From positions 100,728 to 164,727 of the forward strand of contig JAXMGX010000010.1 of assembly GCA_046347045.1 (NCBI GenBank): a stretch of DNA of 64,000 bases, in the 5' to 3' direction. The DNA is from ZC4RG30 sp046347045 (lineage in GTDB: Bacteria; Pseudomonadota; Gammaproteobacteria; Steroidobacterales; Steroidobacteraceae). Below, piece by piece: positions 1 through 9,359 of this stretch. The translations under genes and the position numbers were made by a program. The notes beneath the pieces were generated by a model, which searched no databases, was not told where the DNA came from, and saw nothing but the letters and a program-made list of their open reading frames with translations. Each line of letters starts with the position of its first letter. The first letter of the stretch is position 1.

Positions 1-722
1 TCCTGCGCCCAGTTCAGGTAGCGCTGGTAGCCCTCGGGCAGCGTGAGGCGGTTGCCCTCGTTCAGCGAATAGCACTTCTGCTTCGGCGGAATCTTCAATG
101 ACTCCCCGACGCGGATGAAAGCGCCGATGGACGGATCGAGCACGAACAGGTCGACGCCATTGCCGATGGTCAGTGCCATCACCGTGGATGAGCCGTACAG
201 CACGTAGCCCGCAGCCACCTGCCGGGTGCCCGGCTGCAGCAGCGAATCCTCGATGTTCGACGAGCGGCGGTCCTTGCGCAGGATGCTGAAGATCGTGCCC
301 ACGCCGCCGGCGATATCGAGATTCGACGAACCATCCAGCGGATCGAACATCACGCAGTAGCGGGTTTCGCCATCGTTCTGCTCGCGCAGGATCACGGGCT
401 GCTCGTTCTCTTCCGAGGCCACCACCGCCACGCCCTGCCGGCCGGCGAGGTTGCGCAGCAGGATGTCGTTGGCGATCACGTCCAGCTTCTGCTGCGTTTC
501 GCCCTGCACGTTCTGGCTGCCCACGTTGCCGAGCACGTCTTCCAGGCGCGCGCGGCGCACCGCCGCCGAGATCATCTTCGCGGAGATGGAAATCGCGGAC
601 AGGATCCACGAGAAATCACCGGTGGCCTCGGGATAGCGGGCCTGCTGCTGCAGGATGTGCGACTGGATGGTGACCAGCGGCCGGGTGCCGGGCAGTGCGC
701 CCGGCGCAGTGTTGTTGTTCAT
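1..722 (-). CDS. fbp: Fructose-1,6-bisphosphatase class I (N-terminal part, runs off the window)
   Basis: Hydrolyses fructose 1,6-bisphosphate to fructose 6-phosphate in gluconeogenesis, in the cytoplasm. About 240 N-terminal residues are visible of a family that is usually 320-340 long; the C-terminus lies left of base 1. Recognisable are the metal-binding stretch VVASEENE and the class I signature DPLDGSSN, followed by the GYVLYGSST segment. The start is the ATG at 722, which gives MNNNTAPG. The gene is divergent from modB with about 65 bases between the starts. No regulatory site is obvious. Confidence 0.95.
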   Translation of the reverse strand, partial: MNNNTAPGALPGTRPLVTIQSHILQQQARYPEATGDFSWILSAISISAKMISAAVRRARLEDVLGNVGSQNVQGETQQKLDVIANDILLRNLAGRQGVAVVASEENEQPVILREQNDGETRYCVMFDPLDGSSNLDIAGGVGTIFSILRKDRRSSNIEDSLLQPGTRQVAAGYVLYGSSTVMALTIGNGVDLFVLDPSIGAFIRVGESLKIPPKQKCYSLNEGNRLTLPEGYQRYLNWAQ

Positions 723-787
723 TGCCGGCAATTATCGCCGCGTCCGCCGACGCGGCAATGACGCGGAGCAAAGTTTATGCTCTGCGC

Positions 788-1480
788 ATGTGGCCCCTGG
801 GAGATGCGGAACTCGCCGCGCTGCGCCTGAGCCTCGCGGTGGCGGGGCGCAGCGTGGCGATAAGCCTGCTGCCGGCAGTCTTCCTCGCGTGGCTGCTGAC
901 GCGCCGGCGCTTCCCGGGGCGCATGCTGGTGGATGCCGCCGTGCACCTGCCGCTGGTGCTGCCGCCGGTGGTGGTGGGCTATCTGCTGCTGGTGCTGCTG
1001 GGTACGCGTGGCCCCATTGGCGGCTGGCTCGATCGCAGCTTCGGCATCCAGCTCGTGTTCACCACACTGGGCGCGGCAGTGGCCACCGCGGTGATGTCGT
1101 TCCCGCTGATGGTGCGCGCCATCCGCATCTCGCTCGAAGGCGTGGACCGCGGCCTTGAAGAAGCCGCGCGCACGCTGGGCGCGAACCGCTGGCGCCGCTT
1201 CGGCACCATCACCTTGCCGCTGATGCTGCCGGGAGTACTGGCCGGCGCGGTCACCGCTTTCGCCGCGGGCCTGGGTGAATTCGGCGCCGTGATCACCTTC
1301 GTCTCGAACATTCCCGGCGAAACACGCACGCTGCCGCTGGCGCTGTACACCGCGCTGCAGACTCCTGATGGCGGACCGCTGGCGGCACGGCTGGCGGCGA
1401 TGTCGCTGCTGCTGGGACTGTCCGGACTGCTGGTGGCCGAACTGCTGTCGCGCGGTCTGCGTCGCTGGCTCGGACGCTGA
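788..1480 (+). CDS. modB: Molybdate ABC transporter permease ModB
   Basis: Inner-membrane permease of the molybdate importer, 230 residues, the usual ModB length. It is strongly hydrophobic with about five helices. The cytoplasmic EAA loop reads EEAARTLGANRWRRFG, the contact with the ATPase. An in-frame ATG at 695 would lie inside the divergent fbp gene, so I use the ATG at 788, which matches family N-termini. The stop overlaps the modC start in TGATG, so the two are translationally coupled. A modA gene for the periplasmic binding protein would be expected immediately upstream but is absent. Confidence 0.93.
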   Translation: MWPLGDAELAALRLSLAVAGRSVAISLLPAVFLAWLLTRRRFPGRMLVDAAVHLPLVLPPVVVGYLLLVLLGTRGPIGGWLDRSFGIQLVFTTLGAAVATAVMSFPLMVRAIRISLEGVDRGLEEAARTLGANRWRRFGTITLPLMLPGVLAGAVTAFAAGLGEFGAVITFVSNIPGETRTLPLALYTALQTPDGGPLAARLAAMSLLLGLSGLLVAELLSRGLRRWLGR

Positions 1481-2556
1481 TGCTCGAAGTCGCGGTCAAG
1501 CTGCAACGCGGTGCATTCAGGCTGGATGCGCGCTTCGATGCGCCCACGCCGGGCGTCACTGCGCTGTTCGGCCGCTCCGGCTGCGGCAAGACCACGCTGG
1601 TGAACCTGATCGCGGGTCTCATCCCGGGTCAGGGCCGCATCTGCCTCGACGATGAGTGCTGGCTCGACAGCGAGCGCGGCATCCGCGTGCCGGCCGAGCG
1701 GCGGCGCATCGGCTATGTGTTCCAGGATGCGCGGCTGTTCCCGCATTACAGCGTGCGCGGCAACCTGCTGTACGGTGCGCCGCGCGCGCCACGCGCCGGA
1801 CTGTTCGACGATGTGGTTGCACTGCTGGGCCTCGAAGCGCTGCTGCAGCGCCGCCCGAACGCGCTCTCCGGCGGAGAGCGCCAACGCGTGGCGCTGGGCC
1901 GCGCGCTGCTGGCCGAGCCGCGACTGCTGCTGCTCGATGAACCGCTGGCCTCGCTGGACCAGTCGCGCCGTGATGAGGTGCTGCCCTTCCTGGTGCGGCT
2001 GCGCGACCACTTCGCGCTGCCGATGATTCATGTCAGCCACCAGTTCGATGAAGTGCTGCGGCTGGCCACGCGCCTGGTGGTGATGGAACACGGCGCCGTC
2101 GCGGCCAGCGGCGGAGTAGGCGCGGTGAGCCTGCATCCGGCGCTGCGCGCCATCGTCGGGCCGGATGCGGTGGGCGCCGTCATCGATGGCCGCGTCGCGC
2201 GCGTGGATGGCGAGGACCTGGCCACCGTGGACGTGGGGCCGGAGAGCAGCATACGCGTCACCGCCCATGCGCTCGAGGCGGGCCAGCAGGTGCGGCTGCA
2301 GTTGCTGGCGCGCGACCTGATCCTCGCCACCAGCGAGCCGCTGGGGCTGTCGGTGCGCAATCATCTGCGCGGCCGCGTGGTATCGCTGCTGTCCGAGGGA
2401 TCGGCCGACCTCATCGAAGTCGACCTCGATGGCCGCCGCGTACTGTCGCGCATCACGCCGGCGGCCACGCGCGAACTGAAGCTCGTGCCGGGACGCGAGG
2501 TCTGGGTGCTCGTGAAGGCCGTGTCAGTCAGCCCGCACCCGCTGGCGCGCACCTGA
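1480..2556 (+). CDS. modC: Molybdate ABC transporter ATP-binding protein ModC
   Basis: ATPase of the molybdate importer, 358 residues. Walker A is GRSGCGKTT at residues 31-39, the signature is LSGGERQRVALGRA and Walker B is LLLLDEPLASLD; a switch histidine follows in HVSHQ. The last ~70 residues form the MOP/TOBE domain that binds molybdate and regulates transport. The start codon overlaps the modB stop. The gene ends 22 bases before the convergent c-di-GMP regulator gene. Confidence 0.95.
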   Translation: MLEVAVKLQRGAFRLDARFDAPTPGVTALFGRSGCGKTTLVNLIAGLIPGQGRICLDDECWLDSERGIRVPAERRRIGYVFQDARLFPHYSVRGNLLYGAPRAPRAGLFDDVVALLGLEALLQRRPNALSGGERQRVALGRALLAEPRLLLLDEPLASLDQSRRDEVLPFLVRLRDHFALPMIHVSHQFDEVLRLATRLVVMEHGAVAASGGVGAVSLHPALRAIVGPDAVGAVIDGRVARVDGEDLATVDVGPESSIRVTAHALEAGQQVRLQLLARDLILATSEPLGLSVRNHLRGRVVSLLSEGSADLIEVDLDGRRVLSRITPAATRELKLVPGREVWVLVKAVSVSPHPLART

Positions 2557-2578
2557 GGCCGCTGCCACCGGCGCGCCG

Positions 2579-4533
2579 TTACGCTGCGTTGCCGGCGGAC
2601 GCCAGCCGCAGCACCGTGGTGTTCTCGTGCAGGCGCCGCAGGAAGGCGGCCGCATCGTTCTCGGGCATGGGCTTGCTGAACAGGAAGCCCTGCACATCGA
2701 CGCGATTGCGGGGCTGCAACTGCTGGATCTGCTCGGCCGCCTCCACGCCCTCGGCAGTCACATGCATGCCCAGCGCCGTGGCCATGTCGATGATGGCGCG
2801 CGACAGCGCCGCATCGCGACCGTTGTTGGCGATCTGCGAGATGAACTGCCGGTCGATCTTCAGGCGGTCGACGGCGAGGTTCTTCAGCCGGCCCAGGCTC
2901 GAATAGCCCGCGCCGAAATCATCGATGGCTATCTGCACGTCCAACGCCTTCAGGTCACGCACGGCGCGGTCGGCGGCGGCCTCGTCGCCCGACAGCGCGT
3001 CCTCGGTGATCTCCACTTCCAGGTGCTCGGCCGCGAGCCCGGAATCACGCAGCACCTGATCGACCAGGCCCGGAAACTCAGGCCGCAGCAACTGCGATGG
3101 CGCCACGTTCACCGCCACGCGACCCAGCGGCAGCTTCTGCGCAAGCCAGTGCGCGGCGTCGGCGCAGGCCCGGCGCAGCACGAATTCGCCCACGTCCCAC
3201 ATCAGGCCCGATTCCTCGGCCACGGGCAGGAACTCGGTGGGCGAGATATTGCCGATGCCGGGGCAGTTCCAGCGCACCAATGCCTCCATGCTGCAGGTGC
3301 CCTGCCCCATCTGGTCGACGATGGGCTGGTATGAAACCGTCAGCAGGCCAGCCGGGATCGCATGGCGCAACCCGGATTCGATGGCGAGGCGCCGGTTGGT
3401 GGCCTCGGACATGGCGCGGTCATACAGGACGATGCGGTCGGCGCGCTCGCGCTTGGCGCAGTACATCGCGATATCGGCATGCTTCAGCAGCTCGTCGATG
3501 GTTTCGCCATGCTCGGGCCACAGCGCGATGCCGATCGAGGCGCCCACCAGGAGCTCGTGGCCGTCCACTTCAACCGGACGCGTCAGGCGCTCCAGCATGC
3601 GGCGCGCCACGACCATCGCCTCATCGGCGGTGGACACATCGGCCAGGTAGACGATGAATTCATCGCCGCCCTGTCGAGCCAGCATGCTGCCGTCGTGGCA
3701 GCCGGGCGAGGCATGCACCACGGTGTCGGTGGCACGCACCGCACCGCTGAGGCGCGAGGCCACCTCGCGCAGCAGCCCGTCGCCGGCGCGATGACCCAGC
3801 GTGTCGTTGATGCGCTTGAAGTGATCCAGGTCCACGAACAGCACCGCGGCGCCGCCACCCGGCGCGGGGTCGCGCCGCAGGTTCTTGCCCACGGATTCGC
3901 GGAAATTGGCCCGGTTGGCAAGGCCGGTCAACGGATCGTAGTAGGCCAGCTTGTGCACATGCGCCTGCGCGGTGCGCTTGGCGCCCAGCGCACGCGCCAA
4001 CTGCCGCACCTCGTGCGGATGGAAGGGCTTCTGCAGGAAGAACAGCCGCTCGGCCGGTGGCACGCGCTCGATCACCGTCGCGGGCTCCACGTCGGAATAG
4101 GCCGAGCAGATGACGATGTCCACTTCGGCGTCCAGCTGGCGGATGTGTTCCGCGGCCCACAGGCCGTTCTCGCCCGGCGGCATCCGCATGTCGAGGAAGA
4201 TGGTGGAGAAGTGCACGCCCTGCGCGAGATTCGCCGCGACCATGTCCACCGCCTCGCGCGCACTGGAGGCAAACTGCGGTTCGAAGCGCGGCGCAGGCGC
4301 AGCAGCCGGCGCGGCGCCGGTGGCACCGCCAGGCCCGGCGCAGTGCGGGCGGCGCCCTTGGCGCCGAAGAGCTGCGCGCGCATGTTGGCCATCTCGCTGG
4401 CCGCGCCCGAAGGCGCCTTGGGCATCAGCGTGTCGCGATAGGCTTCGCGCACTGCCGTTTCGTCATCGACGATCAGCACGTGGATGACGGGGGCCTCGGC
4501 GGCCGGGTTCCTGTCCTGGGCGAGCGCGCTCAT
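2579..4533 (-). pseudogene. Receiver-GGDEF-EAL response regulator, interrupted by a frameshift
   Basis: Intact, this would be a phospho-receiver controlling c-di-GMP synthesis and breakdown. Translation starts at ATG 4533 with a receiver beginning VIHVLIVDDETAVREAYRD. The rest (IFLDMRMPPGENG, a GGDEF domain with GGDEF intact, an EAL domain with MEALVRW, EITED, DDFGAGYSS and AEGVE) is in another frame, open from 4249. The frames switch at about 4320-4365, inside an Ala/Pro-rich insert of the receiver; one missing base would explain it. I see no slippery heptamer. The start overlaps the upstream kinase stop in ATGA, so the pair are cognate. It could be a real mutation or an assembly error; the 2579-4249 part may still be translated. 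Confidence 0.8.
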
Positions 4534-6407
4534 GCTGCCTGCTCCTTCCTGATTTCAACGGGTACACGCAGCGTGAATGTGGCGCCATGGCCGGGGCCTT
4601 CGCTGGCCACGTCGATGGATCCGCCGATCGAAGCCATGGCATTGGCGCACCAGTGCAGGCCGATGCCGGAGTTGCGCTTGTAGCTCTTGGTCGAGAAACC
4701 TTTCTCGAATACCTTGCCCAGCGCCTCGGGCGCGATGCCCGCTCCATTGTCGGCAAAGGCGATCTGCAACCAGGTGCCGCCGGAATCCTGCATGCGCTGT
4801 GCGCTGACGCGGATCACGCCGGACTCGCCGACGGGCAGCGCCTCGGCGGCATTGATGATCAGGTTCTGGAACACCTGCTTCATCATCATTACCGGCACGC
4901 GCTCGGGCTGCAGCGCCTGCAGCGTCGGATCGGCCTCGATGCGGATGCGGCTGATGCGGTCCGGCGGACACAGCCGCGTGCTTTCCTCGAGCAGAGTCGC
5001 GATGCTGGCGCGGTCGACGAGCTGCTCGCGGCGGCTGGCGCCCATCTGCAGACGCAGCAGGTCCTGCAGGCTGTCGACGCTGCGTTGCAGCTCCTCGGAG
5101 GACTTCGTGGCGAGCGCAACCTGCGCACTGGACTCGTCGACGGCCAGCCCCGCGAAGCGCAGCAGCTCCGCCGCGCGCGCCGCGTCGTCCTGCGATTCGC
5201 CCAGCGCCTGCAGCGCCATCCCGATGTCGGACAGCGGCGCGGACTTCAGCGCCGTGGCGATGTTGGCGCTGTGCACCGACATCGGCGTCAGCGCATTGCC
5301 CACGTTGTGCAGCGTGCCGCGCACCATCTCGGCAGCACCGGCCTCGTACGAACGCTCCACCAGCCGGCTGCGCGCATCCTGGAGCTGGCTCACCATCGAA
5401 TCGATACCGGCGCCAAGCTGGCCGATCTCGTCGCTGGTGCCCAGGCCCAGCCGCTGGCTCAGGTCATCGGAACTGCCGATCCGCTGCACATGTTCCGACA
5501 GCCGCGTCAGCGGCTTCAGCACCAGCTTGCGCAGCAGTGCCACCAGCACCAGCAGCGACACCAGCGCGGCAACGAGAATGGAAACCGCCGCGAGCTGTAC
5601 CGTGTCCTTGCCGCGGGCGAGCAGGTCGCGCGGCACGCGCACCACCTGTTGCAGCAGCGGCGCGCCGGCAAGATCGGTGAGCGTGCCCGTCAGTTCCAGA
5701 TGCGATTCAGTTTCGCGCAGCGCAGGTGCCGCAGCGACTCCGGCACCCGCGCCCCGAGCCGCGCCGGGCGCAGCATTCTCCGGCACCGCCACGAAGGCCA
5801 GGTCCAGCTTGGTGCGATGCGCGAGCTCGCCGATGATCTTGGGCGTGAAATACCGGCCCAGCATTATCGAGCCACGCCGCGGACCGCCGCCCTCGCCGTT
5901 CAGCACTGGCGCCGTCGCGATCAGCATCGCGCCGCGCGCGGTGCGGATCATGCCGCTGCGGGTTTCGCCATCGCGCATGGCCTTGGCCCATGTCACCAGC
6001 ACCGTGCTCTGCACGGGCGGCGAGTCGATGGGCGCGCGTGTATCCGGATCCAGGCTGCGCGCAAACACGATGCCGCCGTCGGTATCCACCAGCTCCACGA
6101 AGTCGGCGCCCAGCGTGTCCATCGCGGAGACCGAGAGGTTGGCCTCCGGCACCGCCGGATCGCGCGACTCCATGTACCGGTGGATTTCGGCCCAGTTGCC
6201 CCAGTCCTCGGCCATGGTGCCCACGACTTCGAGCTCGCGCTGAAAGGCTTCGCCAGCGCGTTCCATGTCGCGCTGCGCGGATTCCTGTTCGAGCTTGTGG
6301 AATTCCTGCAGCACGAAATGCCGCTGCAACGCGTAGTTGCCCGCGGCATACGCCAGCATCACGGCACCCACGATTCCCAGAACCTTCAGAGGCAGAGTTA
6401 CACGCAA
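4530..6407 (-). CDS. Membrane sensor histidine kinase with CHASE4 and HAMP domains
   Basis: A 625-residue sensor. A transmembrane helix lies at about residues 8-28, then a periplasmic CHASE4 domain (MAEDWGNWAEIHRYM; VELVDTDGGIVFARSLD), a second helix at about 275-300, HAMP, a short dimerisation region and an HATPase domain. The likely phospho-acceptor is the histidine in RGTLHNVGNALTPM, an atypical H-box seen in a subset of kinases. The N-box is FQNLIINAAEAL, with ADNGAGIAP and NSGIGLHWC for the G-boxes. It overlaps the downstream c-di-GMP response regulator by four bases, so it probably phosphorylates it. The ligand cannot be inferred. Confidence 0.88.
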   Translation of the reverse strand: MRVTLPLKVLGIVGAVMLAYAAGNYALQRHFVLQEFHKLEQESAQRDMERAGEAFQRELEVVGTMAEDWGNWAEIHRYMESRDPAVPEANLSVSAMDTLGADFVELVDTDGGIVFARSLDPDTRAPIDSPPVQSTVLVTWAKAMRDGETRSGMIRTARGAMLIATAPVLNGEGGGPRRGSIMLGRYFTPKIIGELAHRTKLDLAFVAVPENAAPGAARGAGAGVAAAPALRETESHLELTGTLTDLAGAPLLQQVVRVPRDLLARGKDTVQLAAVSILVAALVSLLVLVALLRKLVLKPLTRLSEHVQRIGSSDDLSQRLGLGTSDEIGQLGAGIDSMVSQLQDARSRLVERSYEAGAAEMVRGTLHNVGNALTPMSVHSANIATALKSAPLSDIGMALQALGESQDDAARAAELLRFAGLAVDESSAQVALATKSSEELQRSVDSLQDLLRLQMGASRREQLVDRASIATLLEESTRLCPPDRISRIRIEADPTLQALQPERVPVMMMKQVFQNLIINAAEALPVGESGVIRVSAQRMQDSGGTWLQIAFADNGAGIAPEALGKVFEKGFSTKSYKRNSGIGLHWCANAMASIGGSIDVASEGPGHGATFTLRVPVEIRKEQAA

Positions 6408-6586
6408 GCGACAGTTCCTGCGGCGATTCCATGGTTGTGCCGCGAGGGTGCACAGTAAAGGAGCTGCCGTAAGGAAATGTGCGGCAGTTCACAGCGGCCG
6501 GGAATGCGATTCTCTTCAGCCCCGGATTGGCGATTGACCGCACAATTCCGGCAAAACCATCGTTCGGATGGCAGCGCGCCGCTGCG

Positions 6587-7894
6587 CTACGGTTCGCCGG
6601 AACGCAGTCCCTGTGCGCTGCGCGGCTGCACCAGCAGCTTGTCGATGACGAGTCCGTCCATGTCGACCACCTCGATCGACAGGTCGCGCCAGGCGAGCTT
6701 TTCGCCGGTCACCGGCATGCGACCCAGATGCCAGAGCACGAAGCCGGCCATGGTGTTGTAGTTGTCGCCGCGGGACAGGTCGCGGCGCGCCAGCACGCGC
6801 TCGGCCTCATGGATGGGCAGGTGGCCGTCGATGAGCCAGCTTCCATCCTCGCGCTGCTGCGCGCCGGCCGAATCGCGGCTGCCCATCTCGGGCAGGTCGC
6901 CGGCAATGGCCTTCAGTATGTCGGCTGGCGTCACCAGCCCCTCGATGCCGCCGTATTCGTTGGTGACCACGCCCAGATGCACGCTGGAGCGGCGGAAGGT
7001 TTCGAGCAGCTTGAAGATCGAGATGCTCTCGGGCACGTGCAGCGGCGGCTGCACATCCACTTCCGGATCGAGTTCGCCGCGCCGCAGCGCCTCGCCCAGG
7101 TTCGCCAGCGACACCACGCCGATGAGCTGTTCGAGCTCACCGCGGCAGAGCAGGAAGCGCGCATGGCCGCTGCGGCGCGCTTCATCCCACAGCGTGGCGA
7201 TGGGCTCGTTCACGTCGAGCCAGAGGATGTCGCCGCGCGGCACCATGATGGCGCCGATGCTGCGATCGGCAAGGCGCAGCACCGAGTCGATCATCTCGGC
7301 CTCGTGCCGGTGCAGCGCGCCGGTCTGCATGCCTTCGGTGGCCAGCGCGCGCACATCGTCGTCGGTAACCTCGGCCTGCGTGCCGGCACCCGAGGGAATG
7401 AGCTTCAACAGCGCATTCGTGGACCACTGCAGCAGCCACACCAGCGGCGCGCCCGCGCGCGCGACGAATTGCATCGGAATGGCCACCAGCGTGGCCCAGC
7501 GGTCGGCATGCGCCATGGCGAGGCGCTTGGGCACCAGCTCGCCCACCACCAGCGTGATGTAGGTCATCACGATCACCACGGTGGCGTAGGCGATCTCCCT
7601 GGCATAGGGCGCTGCGGGCGGATACACGGCGCTGATCCAGGCCGCGAGCTGACTGGAATATGCGGCGCCCGAATACACGCCGGTGAGGATGCCGACGAGG
7701 GTGATGCCGGTCTGCACCGTGGACAGCAGCCGGGTGGGGTCTTCGAGCAAGGCCAGCGCGGCGCGGGCGCCACGGTGCCCGGATTCGGCCAGCGCCTTGA
7801 GCCGCGGGCGCCGCGCCGACACCAGCGCCAGTTCGGCCGACGAAAACAAGCCGCTGATGACGATCAGACAGAAGACGACCGCGGCTTCGCGCAT
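6587..7894 (-). CDS. CNNM/CorC-HlyC family membrane protein (DUF21, CBS pair, CorC domain)
   Basis: A 435-residue protein with an N-terminal DUF21/CNNM membrane domain of about four helices, a CBS-domain pair in the middle (IMVPRGDILWLD; VVTNEYGGIEGLVTPADIL) and a C-terminal CorC_HlyC domain (GSWLIDGHLPIHEAERVL; AGFVLWHLGRMP). Relatives are implicated in Mg2+/Co2+ efflux or homeostasis; the old name hemolysin is misleading. I start at ATG 7894 (MREAAVVF) because a GTG at 7924 would add a non-family leader and overlap the divergent MATE gene region. Confidence 0.88.
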   Translation of the reverse strand: MREAAVVFCLIVISGLFSSAELALVSARRPRLKALAESGHRGARAALALLEDPTRLLSTVQTGITLVGILTGVYSGAAYSSQLAAWISAVYPPAAPYAREIAYATVVIVMTYITLVVGELVPKRLAMAHADRWATLVAIPMQFVARAGAPLVWLLQWSTNALLKLIPSGAGTQAEVTDDDVRALATEGMQTGALHRHEAEMIDSVLRLADRSIGAIMVPRGDILWLDVNEPIATLWDEARRSGHARFLLCRGELEQLIGVVSLANLGEALRRGELDPEVDVQPPLHVPESISIFKLLETFRRSSVHLGVVTNEYGGIEGLVTPADILKAIAGDLPEMGSRDSAGAQQREDGSWLIDGHLPIHEAERVLARRDLSRGDNYNTMAGFVLWHLGRMPVTGEKLAWRDLSIEVVDMDGLVIDKLLVQPRSAQGLRSGEP

Positions 7895-7974
7895 CGAGGA
7901 GTCTAGGACCCCCTTTGGGGCCACCGGTGGCAGAGCGAACTGGCATCATACCGCGCTCAAGGAGCACTTTGCCC

Positions 7975-9342
7975 ATGCGCCCAGCCTTCAACCCCCACGC
8001 CCCCACCTGGAAGGTCTTTTTGATGTTCCTGGTGCCGATGATGATGGCGAACATCCTGCAATCGCTGTCGGGAACCATCAACAACATCTACCTGGGGCAA
8101 ATGATCGGGGTGCAGGCGCTGGCGGCGGCCTCGTCCTTCTTCCCGGTCATGTTCTTCCTGATGTCCTTCGTGATGGGCCTGGGCTCGGGCTCCTCGGTGC
8201 TGATCGGGCAGGCTTGGGGCGCCAAGCAGCCCGAACGCGTGCGCGCGGTGGCCGGCACCACGCTCACCGTGGGCCTGTTGGGCGGCGTGGTGGTCGCCCT
8301 CTTCGGCGGCAGCTTCGCGCACCTGATGCTGGAACGCCTGCACACGCCGGCCGACATCATGGCCGAGGCCACGCATTACTCGCGCATCTGCCTGTTTGCC
8401 ATGCCGGGCTTCTTCGCCTTCCTGCTGATCACTTCCATCATGCGCGGCGTGGGCGACACCATCACGCCGCTGTTCGCGCTGATCGTCTCCACCATCGTGG
8501 GCCTGCTGGTCACGCCGGCGCTGATCAATGGCTGGATGGGACTGCCACATCTGGGCGTGGCCAGCGCCGCGGTGGGCTTCGTCGCCTCGTTCGCGGTCAC
8601 GCTGGTGTGGCTGTGTTTCTACCTGCGCATCAAGGGCCACGCGCTGGCGCCCAATGCCGAACTGATGAAGCACATGCGCATCGACGGCGCCATCCTGAAG
8701 GCGGTGCTGCGCATCGGCATCCCCACCGCGCTGCAGATGGTGGTGATGTCGCTGGCCGAGATCGTGCTGCTGCGCATGGTGAACGGCTTCGGCTCCGATG
8801 CCACCGCGGCCTATGGCGTGGGCAACCAGGTGCTGGGCTATGTGCAGTTCCCCGCCATGTCGATCGCCATCGCGGCGTCCATCCTGGGCGCGCAGGCCAT
8901 CGGTGGCGGGCACACCGAGAAGCTCGGCGCCATCACGCGCTCGGGCATCCTCATCAACTTTGCCTTCACCGGCACGCTGCTCGTCATCTGCTACATTTTC
9001 GCGCGCCCGATGATCGGCCTGTTCACGCAGAGCCCCGACGCCACGCAGATCGCGCTGAACCTGCTGCACATCGTGTTGTGGAGCACGCTGATCTTCGGCT
9101 GCTCCGCCGTCACCTCGGGCGTGATGCGCTCCAGCGGCTCGGTGATGATCCCGACGCTGCTGTCGATCAGTGCCATCCTGCTGGTGGAGGTGCCCACGGC
9201 CTATGTGCTCAGCCAGCACATGGGCTTCGGCATCAATGGCGTGTGGATGGCGTATCCGGTGACCTTCATCACCATGCTCATCCTGCAGGCGTCTTACTAC
9301 CGGCTGTTCTGGCGCAAGCAGAAGATCGAGCGGCTGGTGTAG
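7975..9342 (+). CDS. MATE family multidrug/toxin efflux transporter
   Basis: A 455-residue inner-membrane exporter with about 12 helices in two MatE halves, driven by Na+ or H+ gradients. Typical segments are IYLGQMIGVQALAAASSF near the N-terminus, the GLGSGSSVLIGQAWGAK turn, and GSDATAAYGVGNQVLGY in the second half. The ATG at 7975 is preceded by AAGGAGC at about 7959, a good ribosome-binding site; the GTG at 7915 would overlap the divergent CorC region. Substrate unknown. It converges on the OFA transporter gene with 17 bases between stops. Confidence 0.92.
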   Translation: MRPAFNPHAPTWKVFLMFLVPMMMANILQSLSGTINNIYLGQMIGVQALAAASSFFPVMFFLMSFVMGLGSGSSVLIGQAWGAKQPERVRAVAGTTLTVGLLGGVVVALFGGSFAHLMLERLHTPADIMAEATHYSRICLFAMPGFFAFLLITSIMRGVGDTITPLFALIVSTIVGLLVTPALINGWMGLPHLGVASAAVGFVASFAVTLVWLCFYLRIKGHALAPNAELMKHMRIDGAILKAVLRIGIPTALQMVVMSLAEIVLLRMVNGFGSDATAAYGVGNQVLGYVQFPAMSIAIAASILGAQAIGGGHTEKLGAITRSGILINFAFTGTLLVICYIFARPMIGLFTQSPDATQIALNLLHIVLWSTLIFGCSAVTSGVMRSSGSVMIPTLLSISAILLVEVPTAYVLSQHMGFGINGVWMAYPVTFITMLILQASYYRLFWRKQKIERLV

Positions 9343-9359
9343 CGGTTCGCCGCGCGCAG

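Noticed and set aside
4300..4370. Programmed ribosomal frameshift in the GGDEF-EAL regulator
   Set aside because: No slippery heptamer or downstream structure is apparent; a one-base error or mutation is simpler.
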